Shown here piece after piece: positions 1-8,130 of a DNA stretch of 64,000 nt. The translations under genes and the position numbers were made by a program. A model generated the notes under the pieces. It ran no database searches. It saw only the letters and a program-made list of their open reading frames with translations, and had not been told where the DNA came from. This stretch comes from Anaerolineae bacterium (GTDB taxonomy: Bacteria; Chloroflexota; Anaerolineae; Promineifilales; Promineifilaceae), in the NCBI GenBank assembly GCA_023384355.1, contig JAHDWL010000009.1, positions 1-64,000 on the forward strand. The letters are read 5' to 3'. Numbering within the stretch: position 1 is the first letter of the stretch; each line of letters begins with the position of its first letter.

Positions 1-2
1 GC

Positions 3-545
3 AAGCCGCTGCTATTCACAACTGTCGATATCGTCGCCGATGACGGCACATCGTGCCCGGCGTACGTGCCGGGCGAGATCGTGGTCACCGGCCCCACCAT
101 CGCGGCCGGCTATTACCGCGACCCCGATGCGACGGCCAGGACGATGCCCGACGGCCGCCTCTTTACCGGCGATATCGGTTATCTCGACGACGATAGCGAT
201 CTGTGGGTGCTGAGTCGCCGGAACGATCTGATCGTATCCGGCGGTGAAAATGTTTACCCTGCCGAGATAGAGCGGATTATCATGTCGCACCCGGCCGTTG
301 CCGCGGCCGCCGTTGTTGGTCTGCCCCACGATGAATGGGGACAACAGGTCGCCGCTATGGTCGTGACCAGACCACACGAGGTAATAACCTCGGACGAGCT
401 CTCGACATACCTGCGGGAGCGACTGGCTGGATACAAGCGACCGCGCATCGTCGAGTTCGTCGAAGAACTGCCGTTGACCGGCTCCGGCAAGATCAACCGG
501 AGCGAAGTCGTCCGATTGCTTTCGGCGCAGGTTGAAACGCCATGA
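3..545 (+). CDS. menE: O-succinylbenzoate-CoA ligase, C-terminal part (5' truncated)
   Basis: This is the C-terminal part of an acyl-adenylate-forming enzyme. The frame is open from codon 3, so the gene starts before the window. Visible motifs are LFTGDIGYLD and SGGENVYPAEIE, and a closing GSGKINR segment that carries the C-terminal catalytic lysine of the family. The MenE assignment rests on the next gene: menH overlaps its stop by 4 bp and menA lies beyond. MenE converts O-succinylbenzoate to its CoA thioester in menaquinone synthesis. Another acyl-CoA ligase cannot be excluded from this fragment alone, but the men context makes MenE the best call. Confidence 0.85.
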   Translation, partial: KPLLFTTVDIVADDGTSCPAYVPGEIVVTGPTIAAGYYRDPDATARTMPDGRLFTGDIGYLDDDSDLWVLSRRNDLIVSGGENVYPAEIERIIMSHPAVAAAAVVGLPHDEWGQQVAAMVVTRPHEVITSDELSTYLRERLAGYKRPRIVEFVEELPLTGSGKINRSEVVRLLSAQVETP

Positions 546-1561
546 CTTTTAAGAAGATCAACGGCTTGCGATATCACTACACGCAAAGCGGTTCCGGCGA
601 ACCGCTGGTGTTGCTCCACGGCTTCACCGGCTCCTCGGCAAGCTGGCGCAACATTATGCCAGATCTATCCGCTCGCTTTCGGGTGATCGCGGTCGATCTT
701 CCCGGTCACGGCCAGACTGGCTCGCCATCAGAGATTCATCGATACCAGATGCCCGTGATAACCGGCGATCTGATTCAATTGCTGGAGAGTCTGGACGCAT
801 CACCGGCGCACTGCCTTGGCTATTCAATGGGCGGGCGGCTGGCGCTATACCTGGCGATCCATCATCCAGAAAATGTACGTTCCCTCATCCTGGAGAGCAC
901 CTCCCCGGGATTGGCCGATCCCCGGGAACGCGCTGCCCGGCAACAACAGGATGAGGCGCTGGCAGAGCGCATCGAACAGGACGGGATACCCGCCTTTGTC
1001 GCCAATTGGGAGCGCCTGCCCTTGTTTGCATCCCTCGATCGTCTTCCCGAGAGCGCGCTGGCCGAATTGCGAGAGCAAAGGCTGGCTAATTCAGCCACGG
1101 GACTGGCCAACAGTCTGCGCGGAATGGGCACGGGCGTCCAGCCCGCTTTGTGGGATCGTCTGAATGCATTGGAATTGCCCGTCCTGCAAATTGTGGGCCG
1201 GCTGGATGAGAAGTTTGTCGCGCTCAACCGCGCGATGGTCGGAAAATTCCCTGATGCACGGTTGGCAATCGTGGACGGCGCAGGCCACATCGTTCATCTT
1301 GAACAGCCGGGGGAGTATTCCCGGCAGGTTTGTGGGTTCCTCAACAACGAATCAGATGACCGCGGCCGCCACCTGCCCGATGCTGAACAGGATGACGAAG
1401 ACGAGAGCGGCCAGCGACATTTGCTTGAGCCAGGGGTTGAGGCTCGGCAAATCCTGCGCCCGGCTGATCGCCATACCGTTGCGAACAAGCAAGGGAACGG
1501 ACAACAAGAACAGGTATTGCCACAAGGAATTGGAATTGATCAGGCAGAACAGTACCGCTAA
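542..1561 (+). CDS. menH: 2-succinyl-6-hydroxy-2,4-cyclohexadiene-1-carboxylate synthase (alpha/beta hydrolase)
   Basis: An alpha/beta-hydrolase-fold protein. It has an oxyanion-region LLHGFTGSS, a nucleophile elbow GYSMGG, an acid residue near VGRLDEKF and a catalytic His in GAGHIVHLEQP. It starts 4 bp inside the end of menE, so the two are translationally coupled. In menaquinone synthesis MenH removes pyruvate from SEPHCHC. The reading frame gives 339 residues, but the recognisable domain ends near residue 265, the usual family length. The last ~70 residues are low-complexity (rich in D, E, Q, R) and lie exactly antisense to the 3' end of menA, so they look like read-through after loss of the ancestral stop. 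Function is well supported; the tail may be non-functional. Confidence 0.85.
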   Translation: MTFKKINGLRYHYTQSGSGEPLVLLHGFTGSSASWRNIMPDLSARFRVIAVDLPGHGQTGSPSEIHRYQMPVITGDLIQLLESLDASPAHCLGYSMGGRLALYLAIHHPENVRSLILESTSPGLADPRERAARQQQDEALAERIEQDGIPAFVANWERLPLFASLDRLPESALAELREQRLANSATGLANSLRGMGTGVQPALWDRLNALELPVLQIVGRLDEKFVALNRAMVGKFPDARLAIVDGAGHIVHLEQPGEYSRQVCGFLNNESDDRGRHLPDAEQDDEDESGQRHLLEPGVEARQILRPADRHTVANKQGNGQQEQVLPQGIGIDQAEQYR

Positions 1562-2287
1562 CACGACCGACAGAATCAGGAGTGCCCAATGGTAACGCCG
1601 CGCGCCTACCAATCCGATACGAACAGGGATCGATTTCTTGCCGGCCATCTTGTCCGACTCCAAATCGCGGATGTTGTTGACGTTGAGCACGGCCACCGCC
1701 AGAAGGCCGCAAGCGGTCGCCGGCAACACGATCGTCCAGTCGAGTTGTCGGGTCTGGACGAAATAACTGCCCATCACGCCGACCCAGCCGAAGAAAATCA
1801 GCACCGCTATATCGCCCAGACCGGCATAGCCGTAAGGCATTTTCCCGGCTGTGTAAGTAATCGCCGCCCCGATGGCGACCGCACCTACGAGTATGAATAC
1901 AAGGGTAAACGAGAACGCTTCACGCCCAAAAGCAACCCACAACAAGGCAACGCCGGAGATCATGGTCAACAGGGACGCAATAACGATCGCGCGACGCATC
2001 CCGGCCGCAGTCACCTGACCGCTCTGCACGGCTCGCTGCGGCCCCTTGCGCTCAATATGGTCCGCCCCATGGGTGGAGTCGCCATAATCGTTGGCAAGAT
2101 TGGAAAGAATTTGCAACAGGATGGCCGTGAGGATGGATAACAATGCGACGGTCCAGCTGAAAGCCCCATCGGCCGCGGCCAGGCCCGTGCCCATGATGAT
2201 GCACGCCAGGGCCAGCGGTAGCGTGCGCGGGCGCATGGCATGGATCCAGATATCAAGACGATTCGTCGAGGTGTTGATCGATGTCAT
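1352..2287 (-). CDS. menA: 1,4-dihydroxy-2-naphthoate polyprenyltransferase
   Basis: A UbiA-family membrane prenyltransferase that joins a polyprenyl chain to dihydroxynaphthoate to give demethylmenaquinone. From the ATG at 2287 it has 311 residues, matching the usual ~300. It opens with WIHAMRPRTLPLALACI and carries the first Asp-rich motif NLANDYGDSTHGAD and the second around NVNNIRDLESDKMAGKKS. Hydrophobic segments run through the rest. The frame is open further upstream, but those residues do not look MenA-like. It converges on menH and the two coding regions overlap by about 210 bp. With menE and menH it indicates a menaquinone-based respiratory chain. Confidence 0.88.
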   Translation of the reverse strand: MTSINTSTNRLDIWIHAMRPRTLPLALACIIMGTGLAAADGAFSWTVALLSILTAILLQILSNLANDYGDSTHGADHIERKGPQRAVQSGQVTAAGMRRAIVIASLLTMISGVALLWVAFGREAFSFTLVFILVGAVAIGAAITYTAGKMPYGYAGLGDIAVLIFFGWVGVMGSYFVQTRQLDWTIVLPATACGLLAVAVLNVNNIRDLESDKMAGKKSIPVRIGLVGARRYHWALLILSVVLAVLFCLINSNSLWQYLFLLSVPLLVRNGMAISRAQDLPSLNPWLKQMSLAALVFVILFSIGQVAAAVI

Positions 2288-2333
2288 GTCTGAGGTTATA
2301 GCAAAGAGTAACGCGATCAGGTAGTGTGATTTA

Positions 2334-3179
2334 ATGAGACAAGAGATGATCCCGAATAATATGATTTGGGCTGATGACAATCCTGAGATGGCTCTGACAA
2401 AACCGGTGCGCGTCGGGAACAGTCTGACCGTCGGCGGGCAGGACGTGATCCTCATGACGGGGCCATGTTCGGTGGAATCCTACGACCAGACCCGAACCGT
2501 AGCACAGGAAGTCGCCCGACTCGGCGGCCGGGTATTGCGCGGCGGCGCATACAAGCCACGCACTTCACCCTACTCCTTCCAGGGTTTGGGCCGCGAGGGA
2601 CTGGAAATTTTGCGCGCTGTCGCCGATGAGTTTGACCTGTTGGTCGTCACCGAGGCGCTGGGCGTTGAACAGTTGCCGCTGGTGGCGGAATATACTGACA
2701 TCATCCAAATCGGCAGTCGCAATATGCAGCACTATCCGCTGTTGTGGGCGGCGGGAGAGTTTGACAAGCCGGTGCTTCTGAAGCGCGGGTTTATGTCAAC
2801 TGTCGACGAATGGCTCAAGGCCGCCGAACATATCAGCAGCCGGGGGAACGACAGGATTGTCCTCTGTGAACGCGGGATACGCTCGTTCGAGACAGCTACA
2901 CGAAATACACTCGACACAAATGCGATTGCATTGATCAAACAGACATCGCCATACCCGATCCTGGCCGATCCCAGCCACGCCACCGGCCGGGCTGACCTGG
3001 TCTTCGCCGCCGCACGCGCGGCCGTAGCCGCCGGCGCCGATGGGCTGCTGGTCGAGTTTCACAATAACCCGGCCGAGGCACTTTCCGACGCGGATCAAGC
3101 CCTGCCTCTGGCAGCCCTCGCCCGTTTTCGTGACGAAGTGGGCAAGGTGGCACAGGCAGTCGGTCGGGGTATCCGCTAG
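2334..3179 (+). CDS. aroF: 3-deoxy-7-phosphoheptulonate (DAHP) synthase, KDO8P-synthase-like type
   Basis: First enzyme of the shikimate pathway: condenses phosphoenolpyruvate with erythrose 4-phosphate. The 281-residue protein carries family motifs in order: GPCSVES (residues 43-49), RGGAYKPRTSPYSFQG (about 70-85), QIGSRNMQ, LLKRGF and the metal/substrate motif DPSHATG near the C terminus. There is no ACT or chorismate-mutase extension, so any feedback control must come from elsewhere. A second in-frame ATG at 2346 with AAGAG just ahead is also possible as start. It is transcribed divergently from menA with only ~46 bp between starts, so the promoters must overlap. Confidence 0.92.
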   Translation: MRQEMIPNNMIWADDNPEMALTKPVRVGNSLTVGGQDVILMTGPCSVESYDQTRTVAQEVARLGGRVLRGGAYKPRTSPYSFQGLGREGLEILRAVADEFDLLVVTEALGVEQLPLVAEYTDIIQIGSRNMQHYPLLWAAGEFDKPVLLKRGFMSTVDEWLKAAEHISSRGNDRIVLCERGIRSFETATRNTLDTNAIALIKQTSPYPILADPSHATGRADLVFAAARAAVAAGADGLLVEFHNNPAEALSDADQALPLAALARFRDEVGKVAQAVGRGIR

Positions 3180-3292
3180 GGCGTTCAGGAGACGTATTCT
3201 CGGCTTTGATACATTAGCACATCCCGGCATTTGCCCATCAATCCCGATAAAGGCACAATAAAGGACAATCTCAAACTGACAGGAGGAGCGAT

Positions 3293-3919
3293 ATGAACCT
3301 AACCATAGAATCATTCAAGAACGGCGAACCGATCCCGGCCGAATTCGCTATGGGGATTCCAACCGAAGCCGGTCAGGCCACATTTGGGTCAAACAGAAGC
3401 CCGCACCTCCAATGGTCCGATGAGCCGCCAGGGACGAAATCCTTCGCGCTCATCTGCACTGACCGGGACGCCCCCTCCGTGCGCGATGACGCCAACCAGG
3501 CGGATCGCACAGTCCCGTATGACTTGCCCCGAGCGGACTTCTATCACTGGGTATTGGTCGACATTCCGGCCGATATTCATGAGCTTCCCGCTGGTTGCGA
3601 TTGCGAAGGCGTCACTATCAAGGGCAAAAGCGTTGGCGCAACTCCGTATGGAACTCGTGGCATCAACAGTTACACCAGCTGGTTCGCGGGTAATCCGGAT
3701 ATGGAAGGCGACTATGGCGGTTACGACGGGCCGTTCCCGCCGTGGAACGACGAGCGCGTCCATCATTACCATTTTGTGCTCTATGCCCTCGATACCGATT
3801 CGCTGGGGCTGCAGGGCGCGTTTGATGGAGGCGATGCACTGCTGGCGATGAAAGGTCACGTTTTGGCTTCATCCGAATGGGTTGGAACCTACGCCATTTA
3901 CGCAAAAGCCAGGAAGTAA
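3293..3919 (+). CDS. YbhB/YbcL-type phosphatidylethanolamine-binding (PEBP) family protein
   Basis: Cytosolic protein of the Raf-kinase-inhibitor-like/PEBP fold, 208 residues. Ligand-pocket motifs are visible: ALICTDRDAP (the DPDxP-like loop), FYHWVLVDIP, and a late VHHYHFVLYAL segment corresponding to the GxHRY region. A strong ribosome binding site (AGGAGG) lies just before the ATG. Bacterial members have no settled physiological role. The protein is a little longer than E. coli YbhB because of an insertion around the acidic loop after TDRDAP. The gene stands alone between aroF and trpF. Confidence 0.85.
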   Translation: MNLTIESFKNGEPIPAEFAMGIPTEAGQATFGSNRSPHLQWSDEPPGTKSFALICTDRDAPSVRDDANQADRTVPYDLPRADFYHWVLVDIPADIHELPAGCDCEGVTIKGKSVGATPYGTRGINSYTSWFAGNPDMEGDYGGYDGPFPPWNDERVHHYHFVLYALDTDSLGLQGAFDGGDALLAMKGHVLASSEWVGTYAIYAKARK

Positions 3920-4036
3920 GCGAACCGGTAAGCGCCATATCGCCGGCCGGACAATTTGAAAGCCGGCGATATAATGGCGTGCGACCTTTCGGCCAGACAA
4001 AATGGGCGCTTAGCCACGTCGCCGTAATTAAGCTCA

Positions 4037-4723
4037 ATGGTCAAAGTCAAAATTTGCGGCCTGACCCGGTTCGAGGACGCGGCAGTCGCTATTCAATCCG
4101 GGGCTGATTATCTGGGCTTCATCCTCTACCCGCCCAGCCCGCGCGCGGTTTCGCCCGACGCCGTCCGCTCTCTTGTTGCCGACCTGAAATCTTCCCTGGC
4201 GGAACAATTCACAAGGCCTGACCCTCCGAAACTTGTCGGCGTTTTTGTCAACCAATCGGCCGCCGATATAGCGAATGTCCTGACCACCTGCGATTTGGAC
4301 ATGGCCCAGTTGAGCGGAAATGAAGATGGCCAGGAATTCGCCGATTTGATGCCGAATTTAATCGGACGCGTGTATAAAGCCATTCGTCCCGCATCACTTG
4401 CCGACGCGATCGATTTGTTGGATCGTTTTGCAAACTTCTCATCCAGTGCGAAGCCCTTTACCCCAAGCCTGCTGGTGGACACACCTCACCAGGCACTTTA
4501 CGGCGGCACAGGACAGGCAGGCGACTGGGGACTGGCGGCCGACATTGCCGCGCTAACGCCACGCCTGATGCTGGCCGGCGGCCTGAACCCCGACAATGTC
4601 GCTGCGGCCGCACAACGGGTTCGGCCGTTCGCCGTCGATGTGGCCGGCGGCGTCGAAGCGTCGCCCGGCGTCAAGAATCACTCGCTGGTCAAGGCGTTTA
4701 TCGAGCAAGCCCGACGCGCCTGA
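4037..4723 (+). CDS. trpF: Phosphoribosylanthranilate isomerase
   Basis: Catalyses the Amadori rearrangement of N-(5-phosphoribosyl)anthranilate in tryptophan synthesis. The protein is 228 residues with the standard TIM-barrel signatures: VKICGLTRFEDA at the N terminus (catalytic Cys), DYLGFILYPPSPRAV, LLVDT (catalytic Asp), LAGGLNPDNV and AVDVAGGVEASPGVK (phosphate binding). The only unusual point is a slightly long loop after PSPRAV. No other trp gene is next to it. It is followed after 10 bp by a Nudix gene on the same strand, so the two are probably cotranscribed. Confidence 0.94.
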   Translation: MVKVKICGLTRFEDAAVAIQSGADYLGFILYPPSPRAVSPDAVRSLVADLKSSLAEQFTRPDPPKLVGVFVNQSAADIANVLTTCDLDMAQLSGNEDGQEFADLMPNLIGRVYKAIRPASLADAIDLLDRFANFSSSAKPFTPSLLVDTPHQALYGGTGQAGDWGLAADIAALTPRLMLAGGLNPDNVAAAAQRVRPFAVDVAGGVEASPGVKNHSLVKAFIEQARRA

Positions 4724-4733
4724 CGAGTGCCTT

Positions 4734-5297
4734 ATGATTGAGCACCCATATCCGTTTACAACGGTATCGAGCCAAATCGTCTGGAGCTGCCCCTGGTATC
4801 GCGTCCGCCAGGATGAAATCATCACCCCCAATGGTGAGGCCGGTACTTATAACGTCGTCGAAAAAGCGGACGCGGTCTGGATCGTGCCGGCGACAATAAA
4901 CGGCCGAATTGCCATGATTCACCAATATCGCTACACCGTTAACGACTGGTGTTGGGAAATCCCTGCCGGAAGTGTCAAACCCGGCCAGACAGCGGAGGAA
5001 GCGGCCATCGAGGAGCTGCGGGAGGAGGTTGGCGGCGTTGCCGGGAGCTTGGTGCATATCGGCCGGTTTTATCTGGCAAACGGTATTTGCAACGAAGTCG
5101 GTCATATCTATCTGGCTACCGGCGTTGTTCTGGGCGAGCCGCATCACGAATCGGCCGAGGTGATGAGCATACACCTGCGCTCGATAGAGGAAGCGCTGCA
5201 AATGGCACGGACGGGGATGATCAGCGACGGGCCAACAGCTCTGGCATTGCTATTGTGCGCCGATATGCTGACTCAACCTATTCAAGATGGGCCTTGA
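4734..5297 (+). CDS. Nudix hydrolase (ADP-ribose pyrophosphatase-like)
   Basis: A 187-residue Nudix protein. The ATG at 4734 is chosen because it gives a normal N terminus (MIEHPYPF) just after the trpF stop; longer in-frame extensions run back into trpF. The Nudix box lies near WEIPAGSVKPGQTAEEAA and ends with EELREEVG. Compared with the consensus GX5EX7REUXEEXGU, the first Glu is Gln and the Arg is Glu, while the metal-binding EE pair is kept. The preceding IPAG and the following spacing resemble ADP-ribose pyrophosphatases, so a nucleoside-diphosphate-sugar substrate is likely but not proven. Its 3' end overlaps that of uvrC by 20 bp. Confidence 0.82.
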   Translation: MIEHPYPFTTVSSQIVWSCPWYRVRQDEIITPNGEAGTYNVVEKADAVWIVPATINGRIAMIHQYRYTVNDWCWEIPAGSVKPGQTAEEAAIEELREEVGGVAGSLVHIGRFYLANGICNEVGHIYLATGVVLGEPHHESAEVMSIHLRSIEEALQMARTGMISDGPTALALLLCADMLTQPIQDGP

Positions 5298-7155
5298 TCT
5301 CTTCGGCCACGTGAACAGGAATGCCGGGGACTGCGGCGATCTCCTCGACGGAGGCATCCCGAATCGCCTCCAGAGATCCAAAACGCTTCAATAGAACCTG
5401 TCGCCGATGTGGGCCAACGCCGGGAATGCTGTCGAGAATTGAAGCGACGCCGACCTTCGACCGGCGCTTGCGATGACCCTCGTTGGCAAACCGGTGCGCT
5501 TCGTCACGAACGCGCTGGACGAGATAGAGGGCTTCTGAACGCCGCGGCAGGAAAACGGAAGTGGTACGATCGGGCAGAAATATCTCCTCTTCCTGCTTGG
5601 CCAATGAGGCAATGGGGACTTCGCCTTCCAAGTCAAAGTCGCGCAACACCTCCCGACCCACCGCCAACTGACCTTTACCGCCGTCAATGAGCAACAGATC
5701 GGGCAGGATCGCCCAGGCAGTGGGCCGATCGGCGCGCGACTTGATCTCATTCGGGTCGTGCAGTTCACCCGCCAGGGTATCCCGATAGCGCTGAAAGCGG
5801 CGCGTCAGGACCTCGCGCATGGCCCCATAGTCGTCGTTTTCAACGGACTGGACGTTGAATCGCCGATAGTCACTTTTTTGCGGCGCGCCCTGCACAAATA
5901 CGACCATCGAACCCACAGTCTGCGTCCCCTGCGTGTGGCTGATATCATAGCATTCGATACGCGCCGGTGGGCCCGGCAACTTTAGCGCATCCTGTAGTTC
6001 AGTGATCGCCTGAACATGCTTGGATCGGTCAGCCGCCCATTGCTGTCGGAGCGTGGCCAGTGTGTCATGGGCATTCTCGGTCGCCATCTCGACCAGCTCG
6101 CGCTTCTTGCCGCGCTGGGGGACCCGAATGGATACCTTCGTGTTCTTCTTGCTTCGCAGCCACTCCTCAATGATGCGCGCCTCCTCAACCTCACTCGGCA
6201 GCAGGACCTCCTTCGGGATATAGGCGGCATCTTCGTAGAACTGGGTTAAAAACTCCTGAAGCACTTCATGATCGCTCTCCCCCTCGGTGTTATCGAGCAT
6301 GAAATACTCCCGGCCGATGAGCTTACCCTGGCGAATGAAAAATATCTGGACACAGGCTTCCCCCTCTTCGCGGGCGAAGGCGACGACGTCCTGATCGGCG
6401 TCGCTCGCCCCGATAACTTTCTGTCGGGCTGTGATGCGCTCAATCGCCTTGAGTTGATCGCGGAACTCGGCAGCCTTCTCGAAGTTCAGATCGGCCGCTG
6501 CCTTCTCCATTCGAGACTCGATCCCCTTAACGATATGGTCCGACTTACCGTCGAGGAAATCCATCAACTGCCGGATCATTGCCCGATACTGTTCCTGGTT
6601 GACGGCACCGATACACGGCGCGCAACACAGCTTGATGTCGTAATACAAACAGGCCCGTTCGTCCTTGCCGGTTATGACGCGGTCGCAGGTAAGGTAGGGA
6701 AATATCTTGCGCAGCAAGTCGAGTGTCTGCTGGACGGCCCATGCCGAAGTATACGGCCCAAAATAGCGCGAACCGTCGCGTACCATCCGCCGGGTAACCG
6801 TGACCTTGGGAAATGGATCGGCCCAATGGACCTTGATGTAGGGATAGCGCTTGTCATCCTTGAGCCGCACGTTGAATTGCGGGCGATGCTGCTTGATGAG
6901 AGTCATTTCCAGCAGCAAAGCCTCCAGCTCGGACTCCGTCGTGATCACTTCAATATCGGCGATCTGGCGACGCAGGCGCTGGGTCTTGATCGAATCAACG
7001 TTGGTGTGGAAGTAGGATCGGACGCGATTACGCAGATTGATCGCCTTGCCGACGTACAACACATTGCCCTCGGCGTCCTTATGCAGGTAGACGCCTGGCT
7101 TGGTTGGCAGGTTGCTCAATAGCTCGCGGATCCGCTCGCTCGGTTGGTAGCTCAT
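5278..7155 (-). CDS. uvrC: UvrABC system protein C
   Basis: Incision nuclease of nucleotide excision repair, 625 residues from the ATG at 7155 (a TTG at 7167 is an alternative). Domain order is complete: N-terminal GIY-YIG nuclease (KPGVYLHKDAEGNVLYVGKA), UVR motif that contacts UvrB (around FEKAAEFRDQLKAIE), the RNase-H-like second nuclease (RIECYDISHTQG) and C-terminal helix-hairpin-helix motifs (SIPGVGPHRRQVLLKRFG). Size matches the family. It is transcribed alone and converges on the Nudix gene. Confidence 0.97.
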   Translation of the reverse strand: MSYQPSERIRELLSNLPTKPGVYLHKDAEGNVLYVGKAINLRNRVRSYFHTNVDSIKTQRLRRQIADIEVITTESELEALLLEMTLIKQHRPQFNVRLKDDKRYPYIKVHWADPFPKVTVTRRMVRDGSRYFGPYTSAWAVQQTLDLLRKIFPYLTCDRVITGKDERACLYYDIKLCCAPCIGAVNQEQYRAMIRQLMDFLDGKSDHIVKGIESRMEKAAADLNFEKAAEFRDQLKAIERITARQKVIGASDADQDVVAFAREEGEACVQIFFIRQGKLIGREYFMLDNTEGESDHEVLQEFLTQFYEDAAYIPKEVLLPSEVEEARIIEEWLRSKKNTKVSIRVPQRGKKRELVEMATENAHDTLATLRQQWAADRSKHVQAITELQDALKLPGPPARIECYDISHTQGTQTVGSMVVFVQGAPQKSDYRRFNVQSVENDDYGAMREVLTRRFQRYRDTLAGELHDPNEIKSRADRPTAWAILPDLLLIDGGKGQLAVGREVLRDFDLEGEVPIASLAKQEEEIFLPDRTTSVFLPRRSEALYLVQRVRDEAHRFANEGHRKRRSKVGVASILDSIPGVGPHRRQVLLKRFGSLEAIRDASVEEIAAVPGIPVHVAEEIKAHLE

Positions 7156-7224
7156 AGCGCGTAACAATTATCCCATCTCATGAGATAAGCCATGCCTGCG
7201 AATGATAGCACAAGTATTCTGTTT

Positions 7225-8130
7225 TTACCTGATCACAAGGATGTGTTGGCCTGCCTCATCGAGAAGCGTCTGAAAAATATCCGGCGGCAGATCGTCGCTC
7301 CTGCCCAGCACGAGCAGGCTGCCTTTCTGGCGATTCACCCACTCCAGAACCAGAAGCGGGTTGTCCCCGGACAGGTGTTGAAATTGCGCCTGGACGCGTA
7401 ACGGTGTGAGGATCTCGACCGCCTGTTGTCGTCGCTCGAAGGCTTCATCATCAGTCGCAGCCCAGACGAGCACGCGCAAGTCCCCGGAGCGTTCGGCCAG
7501 GGTGGCTGCCAGGTGGAGGAGGCGGTTCGCGGTTGGCGAGCCGTCATAAAGCGCGATAATCGGGCCGACCACCATCTCCGGTGTTGTCAAAAGCACAACC
7601 GACGACGCGCGCTCGACGACCATCCTGGCTGTCGAGCCGAGATGGGATCGACGGAGGATCGTTTGACCAATGCGGCCGAGAGCCAGAAGATCTGATTCCA
7701 GCGCCGCAGCCAGCAGCTCCTGACTCACCGGGCCACGAATGACCCGAAAAGAGCTGGGCACGTCATGCTCAGCGGCCATATCCGTCAATTCGCGCTTCAG
7801 AATGGCCGCACGCGCGCGCAACCTTCTCTGGATGCTCTCTTGCTCCAATTGTTGCAACCCGACTTCCGCAAAACGCACCTCGCGGGAAAACGGCAACTCC
7901 GCCAGACGGAACAGGTTAATATCCTCAATAAACAGGCCCTCTATCTCTGACTTGAACGTCTCGGCCAGACCAATGGCTGCAGCCAACGCGACGCGGCTAT
8001 TGGTCGAGGCGTCGAGCGCCACAAGGATGCGGCGAATCGACCATGATGCCTCGGTCGCCTCCACGAGATCGGCTTGCTGCTCCGCCTCGCTCAAGTTCAA
8101 AGCATCCTCATTCTGTTGTGGGCTTGTCAC
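7225..8130 (-). CDS. Tandem universal stress protein (UspA) family protein
   Basis: Cytosolic Usp protein with two Usp-like halves. The first has IRRILVALDASTNSRVAL and the ATP-site glycine pattern GRIGQTILRRSHLGSTA; the second (PIIALYDGSPTANRLL onward) lacks that glycine motif, so probably only one half binds nucleotide. I choose the GTG at 8130: it follows GGAG by about 7 bases and overlaps the end of the Lon-like gene by only 23 bp, whereas the ATG at 8196 would overlap by 89 bp. It is the last gene of a minus-strand CBS-Usp-Lon-Usp operon, which suggests a joint role in energy or redox stress. Confidence 0.85.
   Translation of the reverse strand: MTSPQQNEDALNLSEAEQQADLVEATEASWSIRRILVALDASTNSRVALAAAIGLAETFKSEIEGLFIEDINLFRLAELPFSREVRFAEVGLQQLEQESIQRRLRARAAILKRELTDMAAEHDVPSSFRVIRGPVSQELLAAALESDLLALGRIGQTILRRSHLGSTARMVVERASSVVLLTTPEMVVGPIIALYDGSPTANRLLHLAATLAERSGDLRVLVWAATDDEAFERRQQAVEILTPLRVQAQFQHLSGDNPLLVLEWVNRQKGSLLVLGRSDDLPPDIFQTLLDEAGQHILVIR

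Noticed and set aside
5409-5690. Plus-strand frame within uvrC
   Set aside because: It is an antisense shadow of a conserved gene; composition is typical of reverse-frame reading in high-GC DNA.
7175-7186. Palindrome ATCTCATGAGAT between uvrC and the Usp gene
   Set aside because: Perfect but only 12 bp, unrelated to the CRP-like sites; chance occurrence cannot be excluded.
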